Assembly: GCA_963827155.1 (NCBI GenBank)
Contig: CAWGZV010000003.1
Coordinates: forward strand, 496,001-560,000
Direction of reading: 5' to 3'
Source of the DNA: UTCFX2 sp963827155
GTDB taxonomy: Bacteria; Chloroflexota; Anaerolineae; Anaerolineales; UBA4823
Length of the DNA stretch: 64,000 bases
The notes under the pieces: generated by a model
The model's database searches: none
The model's input: the letters and a program-made list of their open reading frames with translations, nothing else
Told to the model about the DNA's origin: nothing
Made by a program: the position numbers and the translations under genes
Shown: positions 25,998 to 34,433 of the stretch, one piece after another
Numbering within the stretch: position 1 is the stretch's first letter
How the letters are laid out: every line of letters begins with the position of its first letter

Positions 25998-27049
25998 TCC
26001 CGCGATCTCGGCTGTGGTGCATTATTGTGTTAATCGGTTTTCTAGGAGCGTGCGCCGCACCTCCATCGGGTATGGTTTCTACGCCAACCGGTCTTTCGGC
26101 GCCAGCCGCGACCGGCACGCCTGGGTTGACTTCTGTCAGCGCCTGCTACAGCCAAAAATCAGCCACCCAAGCCTCGATCTGGTATGCGCTTGAGAAGGGA
26201 ATATTTCGAAAATACGGCCTCGATGTTGATTTAGTTTCGATTGGCGGCGGGGCAAAAGCTGCCGCGGCATTGATCTCGCAGGATGTGGATTTCTGTACAA
26301 TGGCTTCCCCATCTGTGGTGAATGCGGTCGTCGCAGGTGAAGACCTGGTCCTGACTTCCGGTTTTTATGACCGCAATATATATTACATCATCGTCGCCCC
26401 AGATATCAGGAGCCCAGCAGATCTGATCGGCAAGAAAATTGGGACCGGGCTTCCCGGCGGCGCTCAAAACACCATGTCGCGGATCGGGATCGCAAGCCTG
26501 GGGTTGGAACCAGACAAGGATGTAGATATCGTCGGCTTTGCAGAAGAGAGCGAGCGCATCGCCGCCTTGGAATCTGGGCAGGTCGCTGGGGTGACCATCC
26601 ATCCGCCGGTCAGCTTCACCCTCCAGGATCGCGGGTATAAAGTGCTGCTGGACCTCTCTACCTTAGATGTGGCTTACCAGGGAGCAGGGGTGGTGACCCG
26701 CCGCAGCATCATCAAAGATCATCGCGATACCGTCTTGCGTTTCAACCAGGCGATTTGGGCCGCGATTCTGGCGATGAAGCAAGATCAGCCCGGCGCCCTC
26801 GAAGTCATCGCGAAGTATCTGGATTACGACCCGGTCAGCGATCGAGCGCTTCTTGAGAAAACCTATCAGGCTCTCATTGCCCATAATCTCCTTGAGCTCC
26901 CGCTCCCCAATCTGCCTGGGATTCAAGTGGTGTTGGATGAAGCAGCATTGGAAAACCCGGCTGCCGCACGCTTCAAGCCTGAAGACATGATTGATCTCAG
27001 CATCCTGGAAGAGCTTCAAATGGGCGGATTCCCGGAGTCGATGCCGTAG
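25994..27049 (+). CDS. ABC transporter substrate-binding lipoprotein (SsuA/THI5-like)
   Basis: The 351-residue protein has a lipoprotein signal (CIIVLIGFLGAC, lipidated Cys about residue 20) and an NMT1/THI5-like periplasmic binding domain. YALEKGIFRKYGLDVDLV and the later RSPADLIGKKIGTG and TRRSIIKDH motifs are typical of the SsuA/TauA/NrtA cluster. GGAGG lies 7 bases before the ATG at 25994. It overlaps the permease by 4 bases and abuts the NRPS gene with no gap. The immediate link suggests that the imported compound and the NRPS product belong to one pathway, but this is an inference from position only. Confidence 0.88.
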   Translation: MIPRSRLWCIIVLIGFLGACAAPPSGMVSTPTGLSAPAATGTPGLTSVSACYSQKSATQASIWYALEKGIFRKYGLDVDLVSIGGGAKAAAALISQDVDFCTMASPSVVNAVVAGEDLVLTSGFYDRNIYYIIVAPDIRSPADLIGKKIGTGLPGGAQNTMSRIGIASLGLEPDKDVDIVGFAEESERIAALESGQVAGVTIHPPVSFTLQDRGYKVLLDLSTLDVAYQGAGVVTRRSIIKDHRDTVLRFNQAIWAAILAMKQDQPGALEVIAKYLDYDPVSDRALLEKTYQALIAHNLLELPLPNLPGIQVVLDEAALENPAAARFKPEDMIDLSILEELQMGGFPESMP

Positions 27050-30000
27050 ATGAGCCCGCTTGCCGATCGACCTCCGGCAGGATTATCTTCTCATCTCGAA
27101 AAGATCGCCCGGCTTCGAGAGATCGGCGCATTTCATAATTTCTCGCTGGAAGAAGTCGAAGGCTCGCTGCCGGCCAGGTTTGCCAGAATTGCCGCAGGCT
27201 TTCCGGATCGCACCGCCGTCAGCCAGGACGGGTTTCAGATTACCTATCAAGCGCTGGATCAGTTATCCAATCGGATCGCCCGGGATCTGCTCAAGCAGGC
27301 CGGAAAGCAAAAAGAACCTGTATGTTTATTGACCGAACACGGCATACCGCAGCTCATCGCGATCTTGGGGACCGTGAAATCGGGAAAATTTTTCACGAAT
27401 TTGAATCCTGTCGATCCTGTTGCCAGGCTGCTGCAGATAAAAACAGACCTCCCTTCGCGCATCATTCTTTCAGACCGCCGCAATTTTGCCTTAGCCCGCC
27501 AGGTTGCTTCCGAAAATGATCGCATCCTTGTTATTAGCGAAAGCAAATCCTCTGACTCTGATTCACCTGTCCAGGTTCCAATTCGTCCGACCGACCTCCT
27601 GGGTGTCTTCTATTCCTCTGGCTCGACGGGTGAACCGAAAGGGATTCCGGTAACCCATCGAAACGCCTTGTACCGGGTCTGGGTGCAGTCCAACCTCTAT
27701 TTCCCATGCGTCGAAGACCATCTGACCCATCTTTCTTCCACCAGCTTCACCGCCTCAATCTCCGATGCTTTTAATGCGCTCTTAAACGGCGCAGCCCTCC
27801 ACCCCAGGTTAATCACAGCTGCGGACGGAGGCTCAATCCAGATCTGGATCGAGAAAGAAGGGATTACTGTGCTTCGCATGGTTGCTTCGCTGCTGCGCGC
27901 CGTGCTGGATTCGCTTCAACCCGAGGCTTTCTTTCCCTCGATCAGATTGGTGATCGCCGGTGGAGATGTTTTTCGGCGTACCGATTTGAATAAGCTGTTT
28001 GCCCATCTGCCCGATCATGCCCTGTTCATGAACCGTTATTCGGCTGGAGAAGCCGGGACCATCGCGAGTATATTTCTGGACCGGGACTCCGCCCGTACTT
28101 CAGTGATCTTGCCTTCCGATCCTGCCCCAACCGTTGAAGATCTTTTACCAGCCGGATTTCCCGTCCCAGGCACCGACCTGCTCGTCCTGGATGAGCGACG
28201 GAATCCCCTACCGGTGGGTCAGGTTGGTGAGATCGCGGTTCGCAGCCGCTTCCTCTTTCCCGGATATTGGCGGCGCCCCGATCTCAGTGAGAAGAAGCTT
28301 GCATCGGACCCAGGCAGCGGGCAGCCGATTGTTCTCACTGGAGATTACGGGCTTATCCGTCAGGATGGGCTGCTCGAGCTCCGCGGCAGGCAGGATTTTG
28401 TTGCGAAAATCCGCGGCTACCGGGTGGAAATGCAGGCGGTCGAACGGGCATTGGAATCCATTGAATATGTCCGGCGAGCGGCTGTGGTCGCATCCGAGAA
28501 AGCTGGGGAAGAGAAAAAGCTGGTTGCTTGCATCGTTCTCAACCAGTCACTGACAGAGCCTGTCCAGCGCCTCCGCGAGGCGCTGGGTCAAATGCTTCCG
28601 GATTACATGATCCCATCCCACTTCATATTCATGAAAGCTTTACCGCTGACCGCAAACGGTAAAATCGACCGAAAAGCGCTCCCTGCCCCTGTAGCGGATC
28701 GGCGGATGCAGGGAACGCCTTTCGTTCATCCAGTCACTCCCCTGGAGCAGAAACTTGCAGAAATTTGGAAAGAAGTCTTGCAGGTCGAGAGGGTAGCCCT
28801 TACGGACAATTTTCTGCTCCTCGGCGGCGATTCGCTCAGCGCCGTGAAAATATTGGCTCGGATATACGATCTTTTCCAGGTAGAGATTTCAATCCGGGAA
28901 TTTTTCGCGGCGCCGACAGTCGCCTGGCTGGCTGAAGTTATCTCCTCGAGCATTTCTGGCTGGCATGCGGTCTCCGAGCCGGTTAATATCCAGGCGCTTG
29001 AACCGCCTTTGGTCCGGCGTAAGGTTGATGAAGGTCCTTTCCCGCTGTCATTCGCTCAAGAACGTATGTGGATCCTTCACCAGCTTGACCCCCAGGCTGC
29101 AGTCTATAACGAGCCGAAGGTCTTCAAAATCACTGGGGAGATCGATATTTGTCTGCTCGAGCGCTCGTTCCAATCGATCATTGAGCGGCATGAGATTTTG
29201 CGCACGAATTATAGCTGGCATCCAGATGGACCGCGTCAAATCCCCTCGAGGGATTGGGCGTTCACGCTGCCGGTGGGTGATCTTCAGCATGAGCCGGATC
29301 CTCAAGCTGCTTTCGAACGCCTGTCCGCTCTGGAAATTGGGAGATCCTTCGACCTCTCCCGGGATTTAATGATCCGGGCAGCATTTTTTCGATTATCGGC
29401 TCATGAAGCCGCCTTGGTTATCGTCACCCATCACATTGCCTCCGACCAGCTCTCCACCCGCCAGCTCTTGACGGAGCTGTCACTCGTCTATCGCCAGCTT
29501 TCAGAAAGCATCGAGCTGGCGCTCCCCGAACCCGAGCTACAGTACATCGATTTTGCTCTCTGGCAGCGCTGCCGGATGAGCGGGCAAAGGCTGGAAAAGC
29601 AGCTCGCTTATTGGAAGCTGCAGCTTGCTGGGCTTTCGTCGCTTGAGTTCTCGCTGACTTCCCAGCCAAATCCGCAGGTCTCATTGCAGGGGGAGCACAG
29701 AATTTACTCCCTACCATCCGAGCTGAGCCTCAGGATCAAGGAGTTCAGCCGTTCCTCCGCGAAGACGATTTACGTCACCTTGATCGCGGCATTTGCTGTG
29801 CTGATCTACCGCCTGTCTGGGCAGCCCGAGTTTGGTTTGGGGATGCTGGTGTCAAATCGCAGCCGACCTGAGCTTGAGAAAATGCTTGGTTTCCTGGTTA
29901 ATACCCTTGTGCTCAGGCTGAAATTCAATCCGGAAACCACTTTTCGAACATTCCTGGAAGAGGTGGAGCAGAGGGTTCTGGGTGCGCTCGAACACCAGGA

Positions 30001-30370
30001 AATTCCTTTTGAAAAGCTCGTCGAGGTCCTCAATCCAAAACGCGATCTCGACCGAAATCCATTCTTTCAGATCCTGTTCAATCTGGATGATCGCTCAAAC
30101 CCCTCGCTGGTAATCCCGGGTGCAAGTGTTGAACGAATGGAAATTCATCCCCCTACCTCCAAATTTGATTTGTCCCTCACCGTTGTCGACCAACCCCCTG
30201 AGATGCACCTCCGCTTCGAATATAAGCCGAATAAATTTGACATGCAGGCTGTCGGCCTCCTGGCTTCTGCATACCGCGTCATGCTTCAGACGGCGATCTC
30301 CGATCCGGACCAACCTATATCCAGCCTTCCACTCCAATCTGCAGACCAGCCTGGAATACCTGGGTTTTAA
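27050..30370 (+). CDS. Single-module nonribosomal peptide synthetase, domain order A-T-C
   Basis: The 1106-residue protein carries an adenylation domain (about 40-545; FYSSGSTGEPKGIP at 187-200, TGDYG at 430-434, GRQDFVAKIRG at 446-456, catalytic K538 in NGKID), a carrier domain (phosphopantetheine Ser S595 in LGGDSL), and a condensation domain (about 665-1090; SFAQERMW, HHIASDQ at 794-800). The A4 motif reads SFTASISD, with Thr where alpha-amino-acid-activating domains have Asp235, so the substrate may not be an ordinary alpha-amino acid. The condensation His motif ends in DQ instead of DG. No thioesterase, epimerase or phosphopantetheinyl transferase is nearby. The gene follows the ABC importer directly (TAGATG). 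Confidence 0.88.
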   Translation: MSPLADRPPAGLSSHLEKIARLREIGAFHNFSLEEVEGSLPARFARIAAGFPDRTAVSQDGFQITYQALDQLSNRIARDLLKQAGKQKEPVCLLTEHGIPQLIAILGTVKSGKFFTNLNPVDPVARLLQIKTDLPSRIILSDRRNFALARQVASENDRILVISESKSSDSDSPVQVPIRPTDLLGVFYSSGSTGEPKGIPVTHRNALYRVWVQSNLYFPCVEDHLTHLSSTSFTASISDAFNALLNGAALHPRLITAADGGSIQIWIEKEGITVLRMVASLLRAVLDSLQPEAFFPSIRLVIAGGDVFRRTDLNKLFAHLPDHALFMNRYSAGEAGTIASIFLDRDSARTSVILPSDPAPTVEDLLPAGFPVPGTDLLVLDERRNPLPVGQVGEIAVRSRFLFPGYWRRPDLSEKKLASDPGSGQPIVLTGDYGLIRQDGLLELRGRQDFVAKIRGYRVEMQAVERALESIEYVRRAAVVASEKAGEEKKLVACIVLNQSLTEPVQRLREALGQMLPDYMIPSHFIFMKALPLTANGKIDRKALPAPVADRRMQGTPFVHPVTPLEQKLAEIWKEVLQVERVALTDNFLLLGGDSLSAVKILARIYDLFQVEISIREFFAAPTVAWLAEVISSSISGWHAVSEPVNIQALEPPLVRRKVDEGPFPLSFAQERMWILHQLDPQAAVYNEPKVFKITGEIDICLLERSFQSIIERHEILRTNYSWHPDGPRQIPSRDWAFTLPVGDLQHEPDPQAAFERLSALEIGRSFDLSRDLMIRAAFFRLSAHEAALVIVTHHIASDQLSTRQLLTELSLVYRQLSESIELALPEPELQYIDFALWQRCRMSGQRLEKQLAYWKLQLAGLSSLEFSLTSQPNPQVSLQGEHRIYSLPSELSLRIKEFSRSSAKTIYVTLIAAFAVLIYRLSGQPEFGLGMLVSNRSRPELEKMLGFLVNTLVLRLKFNPETTFRTFLEEVEQRVLGALEHQEIPFEKLVEVLNPKRDLDRNPFFQILFNLDDRSNPSLVIPGASVERMEIHPPTSKFDLSLTVVDQPPEMHLRFEYKPNKFDMQAVGLLASAYRVMLQTAISDPDQPISSLPLQSADQPGIPGF

Positions 30371-30568
30371 TCGGGCAGTTTCATCCCCGGCTCCTGCCTT
30401 CACCTCGCAAAATCTCCACCAGCATGAATCTCATGGCAGAGCTGCTGCCTCTCCTTAACAGCATACCCAATTGCCCTCGCCTGTCTGCGGCGATAATCTA
30501 ATCCGATTTTGAAATTCAAGTCTCGCTGAGACCAGGGACCGCGTTGTCGGATAAACCGGTTCAGCGAC

Positions 30569-31444
30569 TCATGCCGCGGTGAGGCCAGCCGATCGCGCAA
30601 AATCCCGGATAGCTCTCATGTGTTTTGCTGGCGTGTCGAGCCCGGCGTCCATGGTATTGAACGAAAGATGGGTCGCACCTCTCGCTTTCCATTCCGCCAC
30701 CTGCCTGCTCCACAGCTCCTGTTCGCCGTTTCCGTAACCGATTCTCACTTCCAGCCCGAATTGCTCGATGGGACGTTGGAATTCGTTCAGTGCGGAATAG
30801 AGGCTCTCGAGTGCCGCGGCAAGCGCGGCAGGTTGGCGTGTGCTCGCGATCCAGCCGTCCCCCAGGCGCGCTGCCCGTCTTAAAGCTGGCTCGGCAGATC
30901 CACCGAACCATAAGGGGATAGGCTGCTGAAGAGGGGGTGGGTTAAGCCCGGCGTTTTCGATCGTATGCCAGCTGCCTCGAAAATTGACCAGCGGCTGGGT
31001 CCAGAGCAGCCTGAGCACTTCAACTTGCTCTTCAATCCGCTTGCCGCGATTGTGGAAGTTCTCGTTCAGCGCCGTGTATTCAACATCGTTCCAACCGATC
31101 CCAATCCCCAACCTCAGCCTGCCTTCGCACAGCCGGTCCAGCGTGGCTGCCTGCCTCGCAAACAAGGCGGTCTGACGCTGCGGTAGGATAATTACGCCCG
31201 AAGCAAATTCGAGTTTCTGTGTGAACCCCGCCATGAAACCGAAAAGCGTTAGCGGTTCGTGGAAAGGATTTTCGATGGTATAGGACATGTTAGCCGCATT
31301 GGGGTGATCGGCGCTAGCGCCCAAAACGTGGTCATACGCCAGGATATGCGTGAACCCCAAACCCTCGGCGGTCTGGGCGTAATCTCGGATCGCCTCCGGG
31401 TCTGGGCTGAATTCCGTTTGTGGATAGACCACCCCTATTCTCAT
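30569..31444 (-). CDS. LLM-class F420-dependent oxidoreductase
   Basis: The 291-residue TIM-barrel protein belongs to the bacterial luciferase-like family. It has MRIGVVYPQTEF at the N-terminus, the YDHVLGA and FASGVIILPQRQTALFA segments, LGIGIGWNDVEY, and a late PLWFGGSAEPALRRAARLGDG. This pattern fits F420-dependent members rather than true luciferases. It likely oxidises or reduces a small organic compound in the cytosol; the substrate is unknown. It converges with the NRPS gene with a 198-base gap that holds no recognisable gene. A companion flavin/F420-type protein is encoded at 55490. Confidence 0.82.
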   Translation of the reverse strand: MRIGVVYPQTEFSPDPEAIRDYAQTAEGLGFTHILAYDHVLGASADHPNAANMSYTIENPFHEPLTLFGFMAGFTQKLEFASGVIILPQRQTALFARQAATLDRLCEGRLRLGIGIGWNDVEYTALNENFHNRGKRIEEQVEVLRLLWTQPLVNFRGSWHTIENAGLNPPPLQQPIPLWFGGSAEPALRRAARLGDGWIASTRQPAALAAALESLYSALNEFQRPIEQFGLEVRIGYGNGEQELWSRQVAEWKARGATHLSFNTMDAGLDTPAKHMRAIRDFARSAGLTAA

Positions 31445-31485
31445 GATTTGCCTCTCTGGTTCGGCTGGCAGTTTGACGCGGGCGG

Positions 31486-32992
31486 CTAAAGTTGGTACAG
31501 CTCGCTGTATTTTCTCTTGAGATAATCGATATACGGTTCAATCTGGACCGGTCCCCCGCTGATCCGTTCGACAAGCTCGCTGGCAGTAAATTTGCTTCCG
31601 TGCTGGTAGATATTTTCCTTCAACCAGCCGTGCAGCGGCGCGAACTCTCCACTGCGGATTTCTTCGGGGATTCGCGGGTTCGAGCTCAGCGCGGCTTTGT
31701 AGAACTGTGCTCCAAGAATATTCCCAAGCGTATATCCCTGGAAAGACCCACCGATCCTGCCGGCGTACCAGTGAACATCCTGCATGCAGCCGTCTTTATC
31801 ATCAGCCGGGGCGATCCCCAGGTCTTGTTTGAAGCGTTCGTTCCAGGCTTCAGGCAGGTCTTTCACTGCCAACTTTCCTTCGAGCATGTCCATCTCGAAG
31901 TCAAACCGCAGCATCACATGCAGGTTGTAGGTCACTTCATCTGCATCCGTCCGAATCAGCGATCGCTCTACTTTATTGATTGCTCTGTAGAAAGTATCAA
32001 TTGGCACATCGCCCAGCTGAGTTGGGAACGCTTTTTGCAGCGCCGGATAAAAACATTCGCAGAATTCGCGGCTGCGCCCAACCAGGTTCTCCCACAGCCT
32101 TGATTGGCTTTCATGCACACCGGATGAAGTCCCTCCGCCCAGCGGAGTCCCATCTAGCTCCAGGCGCCCTCCCTGCTCGTACATTGCGTGACCGCTTTCA
32201 TGGATCACACTGTACAGGCACTCGCTCAGCAGGTCTTCCTTCACCCTCGTCGTGATGCGCACATCCCCTACCGAGAAGGTCGTCTCGAATGGATGGTGAG
32301 TCAGGTCCAGCCGGCCGCGCTGAAAATCATATCCCAGCTTTGTGACAATTTCTCTGCACACTTTAAGCTGTTCGTCTTGAGGATAAAACCTCCGCAGGCA
32401 GGCATCGTCTGCCGGCGGCTGCGACGTGATCGCCTGGACGATCGGAACCAATTCTTTCCTGAGCTTGCTGAAAAGCGGTTTCAGATGAGGATGCTTTCAT
32501 CCCATAATCTGAGAAATCGATCAGCGGATCGATGATGTGTTCGTATCCCGGGAAATAATTGGCCATTTCCTGGCTCAGTTCGAGCGTTTTTTCCAGGCTT
32601 GCCTGGACCTTTGCAAAGTTGTTCTCAGGTCGGGCTTCCGCCCAAAGCTGGTATGCCCTCGCACTGTGCTTGGAAAGCTTCCCGACAAACTGTGCCGGTA
32701 TCCGCGTCATTTTCTCATATTCCCTGCGAGTGACCCGGATCAGGCTGGCTTCGTCGGATTCGTAAGGCAGGCTCAACGCATAAGGCTGAAGGTCCTCAAG
32801 CAGGCGTCCGATTTCAGGGTCTGTGAATTTCTCTTGAGCCAGCTGTTCCAGTGTCGATATCTGGCGGGCGCGCGCTTCCGCACCGCCGGGCGGCATCTGC
32901 GTGAATTGGTCCCATGCCAGCACCGAGGCGGCTTTGCTCAGGTTGTTTGCTTCGATTAATTTCTCTTTCAATAACTGGAATTTTTCTTTCAT
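31486..32992 (-). CDS. M32 family metallocarboxypeptidase (Taq type), split by a frameshift near 32485
   Basis: Two overlapping frames together make a complete M32 carboxypeptidase of about 500 residues. The 5' frame (from ATG 32992, after GGAG) ends shortly after DFSDYGMKAS. The 3' frame resumes at LKPLFSKLRKELVPIV and contains the zinc motif VIHESGHAMYE, the SGVHESQSRLWEN region and the YHL-type substrate end (EVTYNLHVMLRF). Dropping one base (or adding two) near 32480-32492 rejoins them. M32 enzymes remove C-terminal residues from peptides in the cytoplasm. All catalytic parts are preserved, so a sequencing indel is as likely as a true mutation. An M29 aminopeptidase gene is divergent next door. 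Confidence 0.85.
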
Positions 32993-33106
32993 GAGGTTCT
33001 CCATCTTTGGTTTGGATCCGCCGTGATTATATCAAAAAGCGAAATCTGGCGTCTCTGGATCAACTCAATTACAATTATCCCCACAAACTTTCGATGAGGT
33101 AGGATG

Positions 33107-34213
33107 ATGACCGATCTTCGTGTAGAAAAATTGGCTCGTGTCCTGGTCCAATATTCCCTGGATATGAAGCCCGGTGAACAGTTGGCGATCAAAACCAACC
33201 CCTTTGCCGACGAGCTAAACCTGGCATTATATAAAGAAGCCCTTCTGGCAGGCGCCCACCCATTCTTTATGAACGAGGTCCCCGGTATGTGGGACATTTT
33301 TTATGAGTTTGCCCCAGCCGAGACCCTTGAGTTGGTCCTTCCGGTTGACCAGTGGGTGCACGAGAACTGCCGTGCGATCATGCACATCGAAGCTGAATAT
33401 AACACCCGCGAGCTGACCAATTCCGACCCAAGCCGGATAAAGCGCTACCGAAATTCTCGGTCACATATCTTTAAATCCATGATCGATCGCATGGCGGCTG
33501 GCGAGCTAAAGTGGTGTTTGACCGTGTTCCCGACTTATGCCAGCGCGCTGGAAGCCGATATGAGCCTGCGTGAATATCAGGACTTTATCTACACAGCCGG
33601 GATGCTCGATCACCCAGATCCGGTCGCTGCCTGGACCGAAGAGGCGCAGCGCCAGCAGCGCTGGATTGATTCGCTCGCTGGAAAGGACCGGCTCATTTTC
33701 AAGGGGCAAGATATCGATCTGCGAATGTCCATCCTCGACCGCTCCTTTGAAGGCGCTGCCGGCAAGCTCAATTTCCCGGACGGCGAGATCTATACTTCTC
33801 CGGTCGAAGGTTCGGTGGAAGGTTGGGTGCGTTTTGCTTATCCGGCAATCATCGGCGGGCGAGAAGTGATTGACATTGAGCTGTGGTTCGAAGGCGGCAA
33901 GGTCGTCCGTGAAAAAGCAAGCAAAGGGGGGGATTTTCTCACCGAAATGCTGAACTCGGACCAGGGCTCTCGTTATCTTGGCGAGCTAGGCATCGGTACG
34001 AATTATGCCATCCCTCGCTTTACGAAAAATATGCTGTTCGATGAGAAGCTTGGAGGCACCATCCACCTCGCCGTCGGCGCTGGCTTCCCTGAGGTCGGCG
34101 GCAAGAATGAATCCTCCCTTCATTGGGACATGCTCTGCGATATGGCAGAGAGTGAGATAGAAGCCGATGGTGAGGTCTTCTATAAGAACGGCAGGTTTAT
34201 CGGCTCATCCTGA
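33107..34213 (+). CDS. M29 family aminopeptidase (thermophilic type)
   Basis: The 368-residue protein fits family M29 (aminopeptidase T/AmpS). It starts TDLRVEKLARVLVQYSLDM and carries the metal-binding pattern EGSVEGW, LNSDQGSRYLGELGIGTN, FDEKLGGTIHLAVG and SSLHWDMLCDM, which holds the conserved E, H and D ligands. These enzymes remove N-terminal residues from peptides using two metal ions. ATG at 33107 has GAGG 7 bases upstream, better placed than the ATG at 33104. A strong terminator follows at 34251. The divergent M32 carboxypeptidase gene suggests a small peptide-degrading unit. Confidence 0.9.
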   Translation: MTDLRVEKLARVLVQYSLDMKPGEQLAIKTNPFADELNLALYKEALLAGAHPFFMNEVPGMWDIFYEFAPAETLELVLPVDQWVHENCRAIMHIEAEYNTRELTNSDPSRIKRYRNSRSHIFKSMIDRMAAGELKWCLTVFPTYASALEADMSLREYQDFIYTAGMLDHPDPVAAWTEEAQRQQRWIDSLAGKDRLIFKGQDIDLRMSILDRSFEGAAGKLNFPDGEIYTSPVEGSVEGWVRFAYPAIIGGREVIDIELWFEGGKVVREKASKGGDFLTEMLNSDQGSRYLGELGIGTNYAIPRFTKNMLFDEKLGGTIHLAVGAGFPEVGGKNESSLHWDMLCDMAESEIEADGEVFYKNGRFIGSS

Positions 34214-34250
34214 ATCTTATCCATTCCTCTCGTCTCCCATTTGAAATAGC

Positions 34251-34289
34251 AAGACGGCTGTCCCAGGGTTTCACCTGGACAGCCGTCTT
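34251..34289 (+). terminator. Hairpin terminator after the M29 gene
   Basis: A 13-bp perfect stem (AAGACGGCTGTCC with GGACAGCCGTCTT) around a 13-base loop lies 37 bases after the stop. The downstream T-run is short on both strands. It could also end valS transcripts from the other side after they cross the minisatellite. Confidence 0.75.
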
Positions 34290-34298
34290 TGACAATCT

Positions 34299-34424
34299 GT
34301 GAGCCAGCAAAGTCTGTTTGTGAGCCAGCAAAGTCTGTTTGTGAGCCAGCAAAGTCTGTTTGTGAGCCAGCAAAGTCTGTTTGTGAGCCAGCAAAGTCCG
34401 CCATTGAGCCGGAGAAGTCAGCCT
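34299..34424. repeat. Minisatellite of 21-bp units between two convergent genes
   Basis: Four exact copies of GTGAGCCAGCAAAGTCTGTTT (34299-34382), a fifth with an altered end, and a sixth diverged copy (ttgagccggagaagtcagcc) fill the gap between the M29 terminator and the end of valS. The 21-bp length keeps reading frames open, giving spurious repetitive open frames on both strands. Confidence 0.92.
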
Positions 34425-34433
34425 ACGAAATTA

